Shown here piece after piece: positions 41,428-48,759 of a DNA stretch of 64,000 nucleotides (within the stretch, counting starts at the first letter, position 1; each line of letters begins with the position of its first letter). A model generated the notes under the pieces. That model did no database searches and had not been told where the DNA came from. It saw nothing but the letters and a program-made list of their open reading frames with translations. Source of the DNA: Pseudomonas sp. ANT_J12 (GTDB taxonomy: Bacteria; Pseudomonadota; Gammaproteobacteria; Pseudomonadales; Pseudomonadaceae); contig NZ_VOBN01000002.1 in NCBI RefSeq assembly GCF_008370045.1, forward strand, positions 434,001-498,000. Direction: 5' to 3'. The translations under genes were made by a program, and so were the position numbers.

Positions 41428-41868
41428 TTAATTCACAATAGTTATACTTTCGAATCTCTCCCCATCGGATGGCGGAGAGATTCGCGCGTATAACATCTCT
41501 ACCATTTCATCAGAAACCACGCGTTCAGTCGCCCTCATTTTATTTCGTTCCAAACAATCGCTCAGCGAGGTAGCGATGTATATGGCATGTACTTTAACAC
41601 TACCTCCAAAACCAAAAAGAAAAGACCGAGCCTCTAGCTCATTAAAGTAAGTTGTATCAAGTACAACATCTTGTCTCAATGCTACTTTCCCTGAAACAAT
41701 ATTTTTTATCTCCTGCAAAACTTTTTGTCTAATCTCATAAGAGCGTATCGAACCAAACATAGACTCTCGAATCACATCACACGACACAACTTGAACATTT
41801 GTAAAATTCCTTGAGCAGTAATGGCTTTTCCCTGCCCCAGGCGAACCTAACAAAAGATATATATTCAC
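41428..41868 (-). CDS. P-loop kinase, AAA_33/polynucleotide-kinase-like
   Basis: A 146-residue nucleotide-binding protein starting at a GTG (41868) seven bases after a perfect AAGGAGGT; a longer frame to 41916 lacks such a site. Walker A is LLLGSPGAGKS (residues 5-15), followed by a VVSCDVIRESMFG segment and the Walker-B-like VVLDTTYFNELEARS, then an Arg-containing lid (RNKMRATERVVSDE). This resembles small AAA_33/Zeta-type kinases that phosphorylate nucleotides, RNA ends, or antibiotics. It converges on the UvrA-like gene with eight bases between stops, so it is in the same element but separately transcribed. Confidence 0.8.
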   Translation of the reverse strand: MNIYLLLGSPGAGKSHYCSRNFTNVQVVSCDVIRESMFGSIRSYEIRQKVLQEIKNIVSGKVALRQDVVLDTTYFNELEARSFLFGFGGSVKVHAIYIATSLSDCLERNKMRATERVVSDEMVEMLYARISPPSDGERFESITIVN

Positions 41869-42187
41869 TTGACCAACCTCCTTCTTTGCAAAATCTACAG
41901 GGTTACGCCAAGACAAAATTCATTACAAGTAAACTCTCAGAACAATATACCTCCTTCCCAAGTGCTTGAAACATGACTTTCTTTAATAGCACGCACGTAA
42001 CCACTTAAAAGAATAGTAATGCGGTTCGTTAGCTTCTTAAATAAACAGCCATACCAATCGCCGATCCCAGCCATTTTTTTAAACTTAATAAGCTAGCCCA
42101 TCTAAAAATAAAAACCTATGAATATGACTGGCGATATACGCACCACCATGATACATGCCTTGCCTCAGGGTGCTCCGTATAAAACAT
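41869..42187. other. AT-rich stretch without a supported gene
   Basis: Low-GC island DNA. A plus-strand open frame from 42118 (MNMTGDIRTTMIHALPQG...) runs antisense to the small membrane ORF at 42188-42367, but it lacks a ribosome-binding site and familiar sequence. Nothing else is supported. Confidence 0.4.
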
Positions 42188-42367
42188 CTATCTCTTCATA
42201 CTTTTATAGATATCACTACCTGGCATATCTTCCGTCGAAAAGTTTCCAAACTCACTGGATTTTTCGATTCGACTACGACTTGAGGCTTTGTTACTAAAAA
42301 CAACCATCAAACTTACACCAGAGCCTAGACCAACTAAGAAGGTTAGGATATGCGTCAAATATTCCAT
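42188..42367 (-). CDS. Small single-span membrane protein (59 aa)
   Basis: An ORF below the usual size cut-off: MEYLTHILTFLVGLGSGVSL then MVVFSNKASSRSRIEK. It encodes one N-terminal membrane helix (residues about 6-24) and a polar, Ser-rich cytoplasmic or periplasmic tail ending in Lys-Arg. GGTGAT lies near the ATG. It is located at the right end of the island. The clean hydrophobic/polar split supports it being real; function unknown. Confidence 0.5.
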   Translation of the reverse strand: MEYLTHILTFLVGLGSGVSLMVVFSNKASSRSRIEKSSEFGNFSTEDMPGSDIYKSMKR

Positions 42368-42721
42368 TTTATATCACCAATATTTTTCGGTATCTCCTGA
42401 GGCTCTAAGCGTATCAGAGCACCACAATTAGGTCTAGTTAACATGTAACGATATGGTACTAACACTCGCTAGGGTTCTAAGGGTACCGTTCCTCCAATCC
42501 GCGAGGTGGCGCCTTTGGGAAAGGTCCGTCTAAAGCAGCGGAAAGCCATTGTAGTATGCATGGCAAAAAAAATGCACTTCGTCGGAAATACAGCAGCCAA
42601 AACGATAGTCTCCGACGACCTTACTGAGAAAATCTATAAACGTGCAAAGTATGGATATACGTACACAAAAACATGTACAGCGAAATTAATATTTTACAAT
42701 CAAACAGTTAAATAATATATT
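42368..42721. other. Right end of the island
   Basis: No confident gene. A 51-codon plus-strand frame (42560-42715; MAKKMHFVGNTAAKTIVSDD...) is the only candidate and has no clear ribosome-binding site. Sequence is AT-rich up to the attR repeat. Confidence 0.4.
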
Positions 42722-42741
42722 GAGTCCCCCTCGGGGCACCA
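42722..42741 (+). repeat. attR: right direct repeat of the island
   Basis: GAGTCCCCCTCGGGGCACCA matches the 3' end of tRNA-Leu (32459-32478) at 19 of 20 bases. Chromosome-like sequence and a strong terminator follow directly. Confidence 0.93.
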
Positions 42742-42750
42742 AAATTAAGA

Positions 42751-42780
42751 AAGGCCTTGCTTAGCAAGGCCTTTTTTTTT
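42751..42780 (+). terminator. Displaced terminator of tRNA-Leu
   Basis: Stem AAGGCCTTGC/GCAAGGCCTT with a T9 run, starting nine bases after attR. In an empty site it would lie nine bases after the tRNA, so it is most likely the tRNA's original terminator. Confidence 0.88.
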
Positions 42781-42813
42781 CGCCTGCAATAAAGTGGCTG
42801 ACACCCCACCGAC

Positions 42814-42850
42814 CTGTAGGAGCTGCCGAAGGCTGCGATCTTTTGATCCT
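42814..42850. repeat. Pseudomonas GTAGGAGCTGCCGAAGGCTGCGATC element (single copy)
   Basis: CTGTAGGAGCTGCCGAAGGCTGCGATC..., a common dispersed Pseudomonas intergenic sequence, present here as one arm without its inverted partner. Confidence 0.75.
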
Positions 42851-42905
42851 GCCTTTAAGGCGCCACACCCAAACTCGCCCAGCCAACGAATCAAGGATTC
42901 ACACA

Positions 42906-43235
42906 ATGGAATTGCCACTGGAAACCGTTGCCCTATTCGCCCTCAAGCTGGCTTATGAGCGAGAGGGTGAAAGCCCGATCCTGCGCGATGATCCGATCAT
43001 GAGTGATTATGAGCGGGAGGTTTTTGGGTTGTTGGTGCGGCAGGGGGATGTTGAGGGGATTCAGTTTCGGGTGGGGCATTGTGTGGGGTTGGCGTTGGAG
43101 GCTATTGGTGGTGTTGAGATGCCGCTTGGGCGGGAGTTGCATCGGTTGGCTGCTGATTTCAGCGATGCGCGGACGATGGAGCAGCTTGAAGCGCCGGTCA
43201 ATGCGCTTAGGGAATATTTGAAAGACATTCAGTGA
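42906..43235 (+). CDS. Hypothetical protein (109 aa)
   Basis: A small soluble acidic protein, MELPLETVALFALKLAYERE..., with no domain I recognise; it looks helical. The start at 42906 fits the N-terminal content better than an open frame from 42843. The middle third is unusually G/T-rich for this chromosome. Its stop codon abuts the ATG of the next gene, so the two probably form an operon. Confidence 0.7.
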   Translation: MELPLETVALFALKLAYEREGESPILRDDPIMSDYEREVFGLLVRQGDVEGIQFRVGHCVGLALEAIGGVEMPLGRELHRLAADFSDARTMEQLEAPVNALREYLKDIQ

Positions 43236-43796
43236 ATGACGAGCCCGCGTGCACACCAGGCGTTTCCGTCTTGTCTTGAACAAGAGGCGAAGGCTCTCGA
43301 CCAGGTTGTGGGCCAACTCAGCCAGGCGCGTGTGGCAATGGATCGATTCATAGAGGTTAGGGGCGGTGAGGAGGAAATGGTCATTCCCTACCGGGTTTAT
43401 GACCAAGGTTATGAGGAAGTATTTGCTCACCTGACTGAAACCCAGAGCATTTTGTTTTCGTGTCTTCTAACACGGCACCACGATGGTCGTGTGCGACAGC
43501 GTCATCTGGAACGGATTCTCTCGGTGCGTGAACCGTGGGTTGTGCCGTTCGTGGTTCAGTTGATGGGCGAGTACGTCATCGAAATTCTGGAAACCGTTGA
43601 AGCGCATCTGCCCACGCTCGATCCGGAGCTCTACGGTCGTTTCATTCGAGACAATCAAGCGTACTTTCAGACGACGCAAGCGCGCATGATCAGTTACTGG
43701 GATTGTTACTACCGAGGACGGCACCCAAGCCAGTCCGACTATGCTGGATTCCGGCTATTTTCCAAATTCCGCGAGTTTAGGAACAGTACTCATTAA
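43236..43796 (+). CDS. Hypothetical protein (186 aa)
   Basis: A soluble, mostly helical protein of unknown function. Notable segments are YDQGYEEVFAHLTETQS and MGEYVIEILETVEAHLPTLD and an aromatic-rich C-terminal part (MISYWDCYYRGRHPSQSDY). Starts on the base after the stop of the upstream gene. No domain recognised. Confidence 0.75.
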   Translation: MTSPRAHQAFPSCLEQEAKALDQVVGQLSQARVAMDRFIEVRGGEEEMVIPYRVYDQGYEEVFAHLTETQSILFSCLLTRHHDGRVRQRHLERILSVREPWVVPFVVQLMGEYVIEILETVEAHLPTLDPELYGRFIRDNQAYFQTTQARMISYWDCYYRGRHPSQSDYAGFRLFSKFREFRNSTH

Positions 43797-43885
43797 TATT
43801 CGGCCAAGGAACCGCAATAAGCGGCTCCTGTTCTTGAGATGAAAAGAATTTTTACATTTCAAAATTTCACATTAGGCATAACGAC

Positions 43886-44584
43886 TCATGAGTAAAAGAC
43901 GGGATACAACCCAACCGCAAGAATCGATGCACATGCGTGCATGACCATCGGCACTAACAGTCCGCCCGTGAATACTCGCGCATAGGCAAGCATCAGCGCC
44001 AAAACAAACAAAGACACCAACGTAGTCACGAATGAATATTGCAAATGAATCGCTGTAAACACGAGCGCGGTTACAACAATCGCCACGGACTTCCAGACAG
44101 CGTTATTGAAAGGAAACACATTCATTAAAAAATGTCGAAATGCCAACTCCTCACCAAATGGCGCGAGTACGGCAATTAGCACAAGTAGAGATACGCTCTC
44201 TACCGCCTGTCCACCTCTGATCGCTACCATGAAGTCAGCCATGAACGGTTCAGCAGGCTGTCCAATCAGGCTCACAAATCCATAGCTCAAGACATAAAGA
44301 ATGACGACACCCGCAACGCCGACAGCAAGCGCCCTGAATGAGAAGTTCTCACCTCTAAAACTGTTGCTGGTCTGATCATTGCGCCGCAGAATCAAGTAAA
44401 GCCCACCCATTACAACACAAGCCAAAAGATGAGCACCGAACAAGGCAAACGCGGGGTCCATATACTTGAAAAATATATAACTTCCACACGCCTGCGCCAC
44501 AAAATACAATACAAAGCCACCTAATGCGACAATCACTCTTGCAACGCCTTTCGTGGAGATATACGGGGATCGTTTAAAATCCAT
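43886..44584 (-). CDS. CPBP-family intramembrane glutamic endopeptidase
   Basis: A 232-residue multi-span membrane protein. The Abi/CAAX (CPBP) motifs are readable: EELAFRHFLMN (EExxxR), FTAIHLQYSF (FxxxH), and VMHACAS, where the usual HxxxN/B motif has Ser in the last place. The family includes prenyl proteases and bacteriocin self-immunity proteins. ATG 44584 is used; an upstream GTG frame reaches 44620. No bacteriocin gene is visible next to it. Confidence 0.85.
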   Translation of the reverse strand: MDFKRSPYISTKGVARVIVALGGFVLYFVAQACGSYIFFKYMDPAFALFGAHLLACVVMGGLYLILRRNDQTSNSFRGENFSFRALAVGVAGVVILYVLSYGFVSLIGQPAEPFMADFMVAIRGGQAVESVSLLVLIAVLAPFGEELAFRHFLMNVFPFNNAVWKSVAIVVTALVFTAIHLQYSFVTTLVSLFVLALMLAYARVFTGGLLVPMVMHACASILAVGLYPVFYS

Positions 44585-44683
44585 ACTTACCAACTCACTC
44601 ACAACATGACTCCCAAACACTGATAAATGTAGAGGGCGATACTAAAAAACGTCACCCAATCACCACTCGCTTTCACTGGAGAA

Positions 44684-44983
44684 CTATTTCTTACTCTTCT
44701 GAGCAGTAACGGCTGCACCTTCGGTGAGCCAATTCCCCAAAAAGCGACTACCCAAGGCGCCAAACACGATGATGCCAAGCAACGAAGAAATCTGACCTGA
44801 TGGATTCAATCCGGTACTGTACATCACTAAGGTATTACCCACGGCAATAATCAACAACACAATGCCCGTGCACCCCCAACCCACTGTGGTATGCCATTTC
44901 CAACGCACCATAATAATTAATAACACACCAATCACATCAAATACCACGCACAGGCTTTTCGCTAATTCGACGATAACATCCAT
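44684..44983 (-). CDS. Small multi-span membrane protein (99 aa)
   Basis: Three likely membrane helices: LCVVFDVIGVLLIIMV, GCTGIVLLIIAVGNTLVMY and SSLLGIIVFGALGSRFLG, with a Lys-rich C-terminus. No family recognised. It lies about 100 bases upstream of the CPBP gene on the same strand and may be cotranscribed. Confidence 0.65.
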   Translation of the reverse strand: MDVIVELAKSLCVVFDVIGVLLIIMVRWKWHTTVGWGCTGIVLLIIAVGNTLVMYSTGLNPSGQISSLLGIIVFGALGSRFLGNWLTEGAAVTAQKSKK

Positions 44984-45048
44984 CTAACGCTCCTTCCCTT
45001 TTAATAAACACCGACTTATTAGCCACATCACTTAAGAGCCAATTTTAA

Positions 45049-45237
45049 TTAGCTGTCATTGCTGCTCACCGCCTCGATTGGATAGATATTGGTCACCATG
45101 AGCGCGGTTTTAACATCCTCAATCTCAAACATATCTGTCCCGGCAAAAACCATCCCTTTCTGGGGCAGGCGCCGAAGCGTGAAAGCTGTGTCGGAAGGAG
45201 TAATAGACGGGCGCAGAGCCGTGAGGGCGTCTGGCAT
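45049..45237 (-). CDS. Hypothetical protein (62 aa)
   Basis: Starts at ATG 45237 with AAAGGA eight bases upstream (MPDALTALRPSITPSDTAF). No domain recognised. The longer frame to 45345 lacks support. Confidence 0.6.
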   Translation of the reverse strand: MPDALTALRPSITPSDTAFTLRRLPQKGMVFAGTDMFEIEDVKTALMVTNIYPIEAVSSNDS

Positions 45238-45538
45238 GGTGTAGTCCTTTACGAGGCTGGAACAATGGCGCAAAGCTACTATTTTGCTATCTTGCCGTCT
45301 ACTGAATGTGGCAACCAGTAAAGGAATGGCCTGACTGAAGATCAAAACAGGCTCTGACCACGTTCCGCCTCTGAGGTTGTTTGAGTCCGAAAAACGGGTG
45401 CAAATTGCCTGTGATGACGGCAGTAGGTCAGCATTGGCGTTGGCTGAGCTGGCGCATTCGCGAGCAAGCTTCGCTCCTACATTGGATGGTATTTAGGCAG
45501 TTTAAGCCCCAAGTTTTCGGGGCTTTTTCGTGTTTGGG
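45238..45538. other. Intergenic region with half REP and hairpin
   Basis: Holds a single REP arm (CGCGAGCAAGCTTCGCTCCT, 45455-45480) and a hairpin AAGCCCC...GGGGCTTTTT (45504-45530) whose T run is on the plus strand. No gene seen. Confidence 0.75.
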
Positions 45539-45907
45539 TCAGAGGACGTGTTGGGAGATCAGTTTTGAGATTTCGACCATCGATGTCCGGCCGGTGAATT
45601 CGAATTTCACTTTGCCCAGTGACGAGAAGTAGATCTCCAGTTCTGAATCCAGGTCGAAGGTGCCGGAGGTTTCCACGGAGTACGCGACGATGTTTTTGTA
45701 GGGCAGTGAGGTGAAGTCTTTTTTGCTGCCGGTGATGCCCTGGACGTTGACGGCGATGATGCGTTTGTTGGTGAAGACGACGCCGTCGCGCATGGATTTG
45801 TAGGCGTCGATGACGTGTTCGCCGTCGAGCAAAAGGTCGGTAACGCGTTGGGCGTATTCTTCGTTTTGTTTGAGTTTGAAGAAGCCCTTGTTGTTGAAAT
45901 CAATCAT
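45539..45907 (-). CDS. Bacterial PH-domain protein
   Basis: A 122-residue soluble protein with the bacterial pleckstrin-homology layout (DUF1696/bPH): DLLLDGEHVIDAYKSMRDGV, VFTNKRIIAVNVQG, KKDFTSLPYKNIVAYSVETS, then LGKVKFEF and a C-terminal helix. Role unknown; the family is widespread and of poorly defined function. Confidence 0.85.
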   Translation of the reverse strand: MIDFNNKGFFKLKQNEEYAQRVTDLLLDGEHVIDAYKSMRDGVVFTNKRIIAVNVQGITGSKKDFTSLPYKNIVAYSVETSGTFDLDSELEIYFSSLGKVKFEFTGRTSMVEISKLISQHVL

Positions 45908-45919
45908 TTGTCGCTCCTG

Positions 45920-46372
45920 TTATTCGATTTGAATCGGTCCTTTAGTCCCGGCGTCGCTGTCCATCCAATAATCCTGATTCTGCAAGCGCCGATCCCCCTG
46001 AATGGTGAAGGTGATCTTGCCCTGGCGGAACTGGAGCGTGCCGTCGGTGCGTTTGGCGTTGACCCGTTTGCCGTTGACCCAGACTTGTTCTTTGGCGTCG
46101 ATGCGGATGGTGGCGACGGTCGCGCCGGCTTCGCTCTTGGCCACCCATTGCCCGACGTAGGGGGTTGGGGTGCTGGGGGTGTCGGTGGCGGGGTTGGTGA
46201 AACCGGCCTTGGCGTTTTCTGCCTTGGATTTGTGGATATCGCAGCCTTGGGTTTCGCTGACTTGGGTGCAGCCGGATTGCTCCAGTTGTTTGCGGTATTT
46301 GTCGTTGATGGCGTAGGCCGGGGATTGGGCGGCGATCAGGATGACCAGCGCCGGCAGGATGGCTTTCTTCAT
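45920..46372 (-). CDS. Exported hypothetical protein
   Basis: A 150-residue protein with a signal peptide (KKAILPALVILIAAQSPAYA). The mature part has two cysteines (SGCTQVSETQGCD), probably a disulfide, and a beta-rich C-terminus (TVATIRIDAKEQVWVNGKRV). Start at ATG 46372 is set by the signal peptide. No family recognised. 12 bases upstream of the PH-domain gene, so possibly one operon. Confidence 0.75.
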   Translation of the reverse strand: MKKAILPALVILIAAQSPAYAINDKYRKQLEQSGCTQVSETQGCDIHKSKAENAKAGFTNPATDTPSTPTPYVGQWVAKSEAGATVATIRIDAKEQVWVNGKRVNAKRTDGTLQFRQGKITFTIQGDRRLQNQDYWMDSDAGTKGPIQIE

Positions 46373-46750
46373 GTTGACTCCTTGGCGATCAGTTCGCGCC
46401 GAACGGCATCGTACGTTCACTGTAGTGGATGGGTGTGCAGTGCTTGTGCCACAAAAGATTTCAGACAGTGCGCGCCTTGGTCAGTGCTCTTCTAGACTTA
46501 ACGGGTGGTCGTGGAAAGAACCGAGCACGTCGCTTTTGTGCAGTTGAACCGATGCCAGCGTGGCAAGCTGCAATTTATGCCCTGAAGAGGTGCGGCGAAG
46601 ACCGTACCGGGCCCAACAAGATGCCCGCTCAGGGTGCCTGGCCACCGGCCTGAAAATGCCACGATACCGTGACGTGGTGTGAACGCCGCAGCCGACACTT
46701 TCGGACAACCGACGACCTTCTGGTGTGTCCGTGACCGTGAGGAATGCTGT
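46373..46750. other. Region upstream of the formate dehydrogenase operon
   Basis: Divergent intergenic stretch. Open frames here are short and have no family content. It should carry the fds promoter, but I cannot point to a clear -35/-10 or sigma-54 site. Confidence 0.5.
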
Positions 46751-47230
46751 ATGCCTGATGAGATGTTGTTGCACCTGCCGCTGGTCAACAGCCTGTTGGA
46801 GCGCCATAAAGGCTCTGCGGGTGCGCTGTTGCCGATTCTTCATGATATTCAGGCTGGCCTCGGTTACATCCCCGATGCCGCCATTCCCGAGATTGCCCGC
46901 GCCCTGAACCAGAGTCAGGCCGAGATTCGTGGGGTGATCAGTTTTTACCATGACTTCCGTACCGCGCCGCCGGCCCGACATATCTTGCGTCTGTGCCGCG
47001 CCGAGTCGTGCAAGAGTCGCGGCGCCGAGCAACTTGCCGCGCAGTTGCGTGAACGTCTGCAACTGGATGATCACGGCAGCAGCGCCGACGGCCGTATCAG
47101 TTTGCGTCCGGTGTATTGCCTCGGCGCGTGTGCCTGTTCGCCGGCCCTGGAGCTGGATGGTCAGGTGCATGCGCGGTTGAGCGCCGAGCGTCTGGATGCA
47201 TTGCTTGATGCTTGCCGGGAGGACGCATGA
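46751..47230 (+). CDS. fdsG: NAD-dependent formate dehydrogenase, gamma subunit (NuoE-like)
   Basis: A 159-residue [2Fe-2S] subunit. The thioredoxin-like fold has the cluster ligands in LCRAESCKSRG and VYCLGACACSPAL. It passes electrons within the soluble FDH complex. ATG 46751 with GAGG upstream is preferred over an open frame from 46679. Overlaps fdsB by four bases. Confidence 0.93.
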   Translation: MPDEMLLHLPLVNSLLERHKGSAGALLPILHDIQAGLGYIPDAAIPEIARALNQSQAEIRGVISFYHDFRTAPPARHILRLCRAESCKSRGAEQLAAQLRERLQLDDHGSSADGRISLRPVYCLGACACSPALELDGQVHARLSAERLDALLDACREDA

Positions 47231-48759
47231 GCCTCTATCTGCCCTGTGATTCCCTGGCCCGCGCCGTCGGTGCCGATGAGGTGGCGCTGGCCCTTGCCAG
47301 TCCGGACCTGCAACGCACCAGTTCTCGCGGCCTGTATTGGCTGGAGCCGCTGCTGGAAGTGGACACGCCGCAAGGTCGGATCGGCTTCGGTCCGCTGACG
47401 GCGGCTGATGTGCCGTCCGTGCTTGATGCGCTGCAAGGGGAGCCTTCCGCCCATCCGCTGGCCTTGGGCCTGGTGGAAGAATTGCCTTATCTGAAGACTC
47501 AACAACGCCTGCTGTTCGCCCGCGCCGGCATCACCCGACCATTGTCGCTGGACGATTACCGAGCCCACGGTGGTTTCGAGGGTTTGAACAGGGCCGTCAC
47601 GATTGGCGGCGATGAAACCGCGACGGCAGTGTTCGATTCAGGCCTGCGTGGCCGTGGCGGCGCGGCGTTCCCCGCCGGGATCAAATGGCGCACGGTTCGC
47701 GCGACCCAGGCTGCGCAGAAATACATCGTGTGCAACGCCGACGAAGGCGACTCCGGCACCTTCGCCGATCGCATGTTGATGGAAGGCGATCCTTTCCTGC
47801 TGATCGAAGGCATGGCGATTGCCGGCATCACCGTCGGCGCCAGTTACGGCTACATCTATGTGCGCTCGGAATATCCACAGGCGGTTGCGACCTTGCGCGA
47901 GGCGCTGGATATCGCCCGGGCCAACGGTTACCTCGGCGCCAATGTCGGCGGCAGCGGTCTGGCCTTTGATATGGAAGTGCGGGTCGGTGCCGGCGCTTAT
48001 ATCTGCGGTGAAGAAACTGCGTTGTTGGATTCGCTTGAAGGCAAGCGCGGGATCGTTCGCGCCAAGCCACCGATTCCGGCATTGAAGGGATTGTTCGGCC
48101 TGCCAACCCTCGTACACAACGTGCTGACCCTGGCCTCGGTGCCGCTGATTCTGGCCAAGGGCGCGCAGTTCTATCGCGACTACGGCATGGGCCGTTCCCT
48201 CGGCACGATGCCTTTCCAACTGGCGGGCAACATCCGTCACGGCGGCTTGGTGGAACGGGCCTTCGGCCTGACCCTGCGCGAACTGGTGGAAGGCTACGGC
48301 GGCGGCACCGCCAGTGGCCGGCCGCTGAAAGCCGCGCAGGTGGGTGGCCCGCTCGGCGCGTGGGTGCCGCCCGCGGATTTCGATACACCGCTGGATTACG
48401 AAGCCTTCGCCGGCATCGGCGCGATGCTCGGTCACGGTGGTGTGGTGGTGGCAGACGACAGCCTGGACATGGCGCACATGGCGCGTTTCGCCCTGCAATT
48501 CTGCGCCGAGGAATCCTGCGGCAAATGCACGCCGTGCCGCATCGGTTCGACTCGCGGCGTTGAGGTCATCGACCGCATGCTGGCCGCGCCGGACCAAAGC
48601 GGTCGCGATGAACAGGCGATCATCCTCAAGGACCTGTGCGACACGATGCAATACGGTTCGCTCTGCGCCTTGGGCGGCATGGCGCCGTTCCCGGTCGTCA
48701 GCGCCCTCAAGCACTTCCCCGCCGACTTCGGTCTGCAATCTTCGGAGGCCGACCAATGA
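47227..48759 (+). CDS. fdsB: NAD-dependent formate dehydrogenase, beta subunit (NuoF-like)
   Basis: A 510-residue diaphorase subunit. NADH/FMN site GLRGRGGAAFPAGIKW and YIVCNADEGDSGTFADR; [4Fe-4S] ligands in EESCGKCTPCRIGSTRG. It reduces NAD with electrons from formate oxidation. Starts at ATG 47227 in an ATGA overlap with fdsG. Confidence 0.95.
   Translation: MSLYLPCDSLARAVGADEVALALASPDLQRTSSRGLYWLEPLLEVDTPQGRIGFGPLTAADVPSVLDALQGEPSAHPLALGLVEELPYLKTQQRLLFARAGITRPLSLDDYRAHGGFEGLNRAVTIGGDETATAVFDSGLRGRGGAAFPAGIKWRTVRATQAAQKYIVCNADEGDSGTFADRMLMEGDPFLLIEGMAIAGITVGASYGYIYVRSEYPQAVATLREALDIARANGYLGANVGGSGLAFDMEVRVGAGAYICGEETALLDSLEGKRGIVRAKPPIPALKGLFGLPTLVHNVLTLASVPLILAKGAQFYRDYGMGRSLGTMPFQLAGNIRHGGLVERAFGLTLRELVEGYGGGTASGRPLKAAQVGGPLGAWVPPADFDTPLDYEAFAGIGAMLGHGGVVVADDSLDMAHMARFALQFCAEESCGKCTPCRIGSTRGVEVIDRMLAAPDQSGRDEQAIILKDLCDTMQYGSLCALGGMAPFPVVSALKHFPADFGLQSSEADQ

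Larger units (their letters stand above)
32479..42741. mobile_element. tRNA-Leu-integrated genomic island (about 10.3 kb)
   Basis: The segment is bounded by attL and attR direct repeats, begins with a P4-type tyrosine integrase, and ends where a T9 terminator (42751-42780) sits, probably the original chromosomal terminator of the tRNA. Composition is mixed: 32.5-35.6 kb is GC-rich and carries decayed genes, while about 35.7-42.7 kb is visibly AT-rich with codon use unlike the chromosome. No relaxase, excisionase or replication gene was recognised, so it probably cannot transfer itself. Confidence 0.92.

Noticed and set aside
42118..42300. Plus-strand small ORF (MNMTGDIRTTMIHALPQG...)
   Set aside because: Antisense to the small membrane ORF, no ribosome-binding site, unusual aromatic-rich composition; the opposite strand is better supported.
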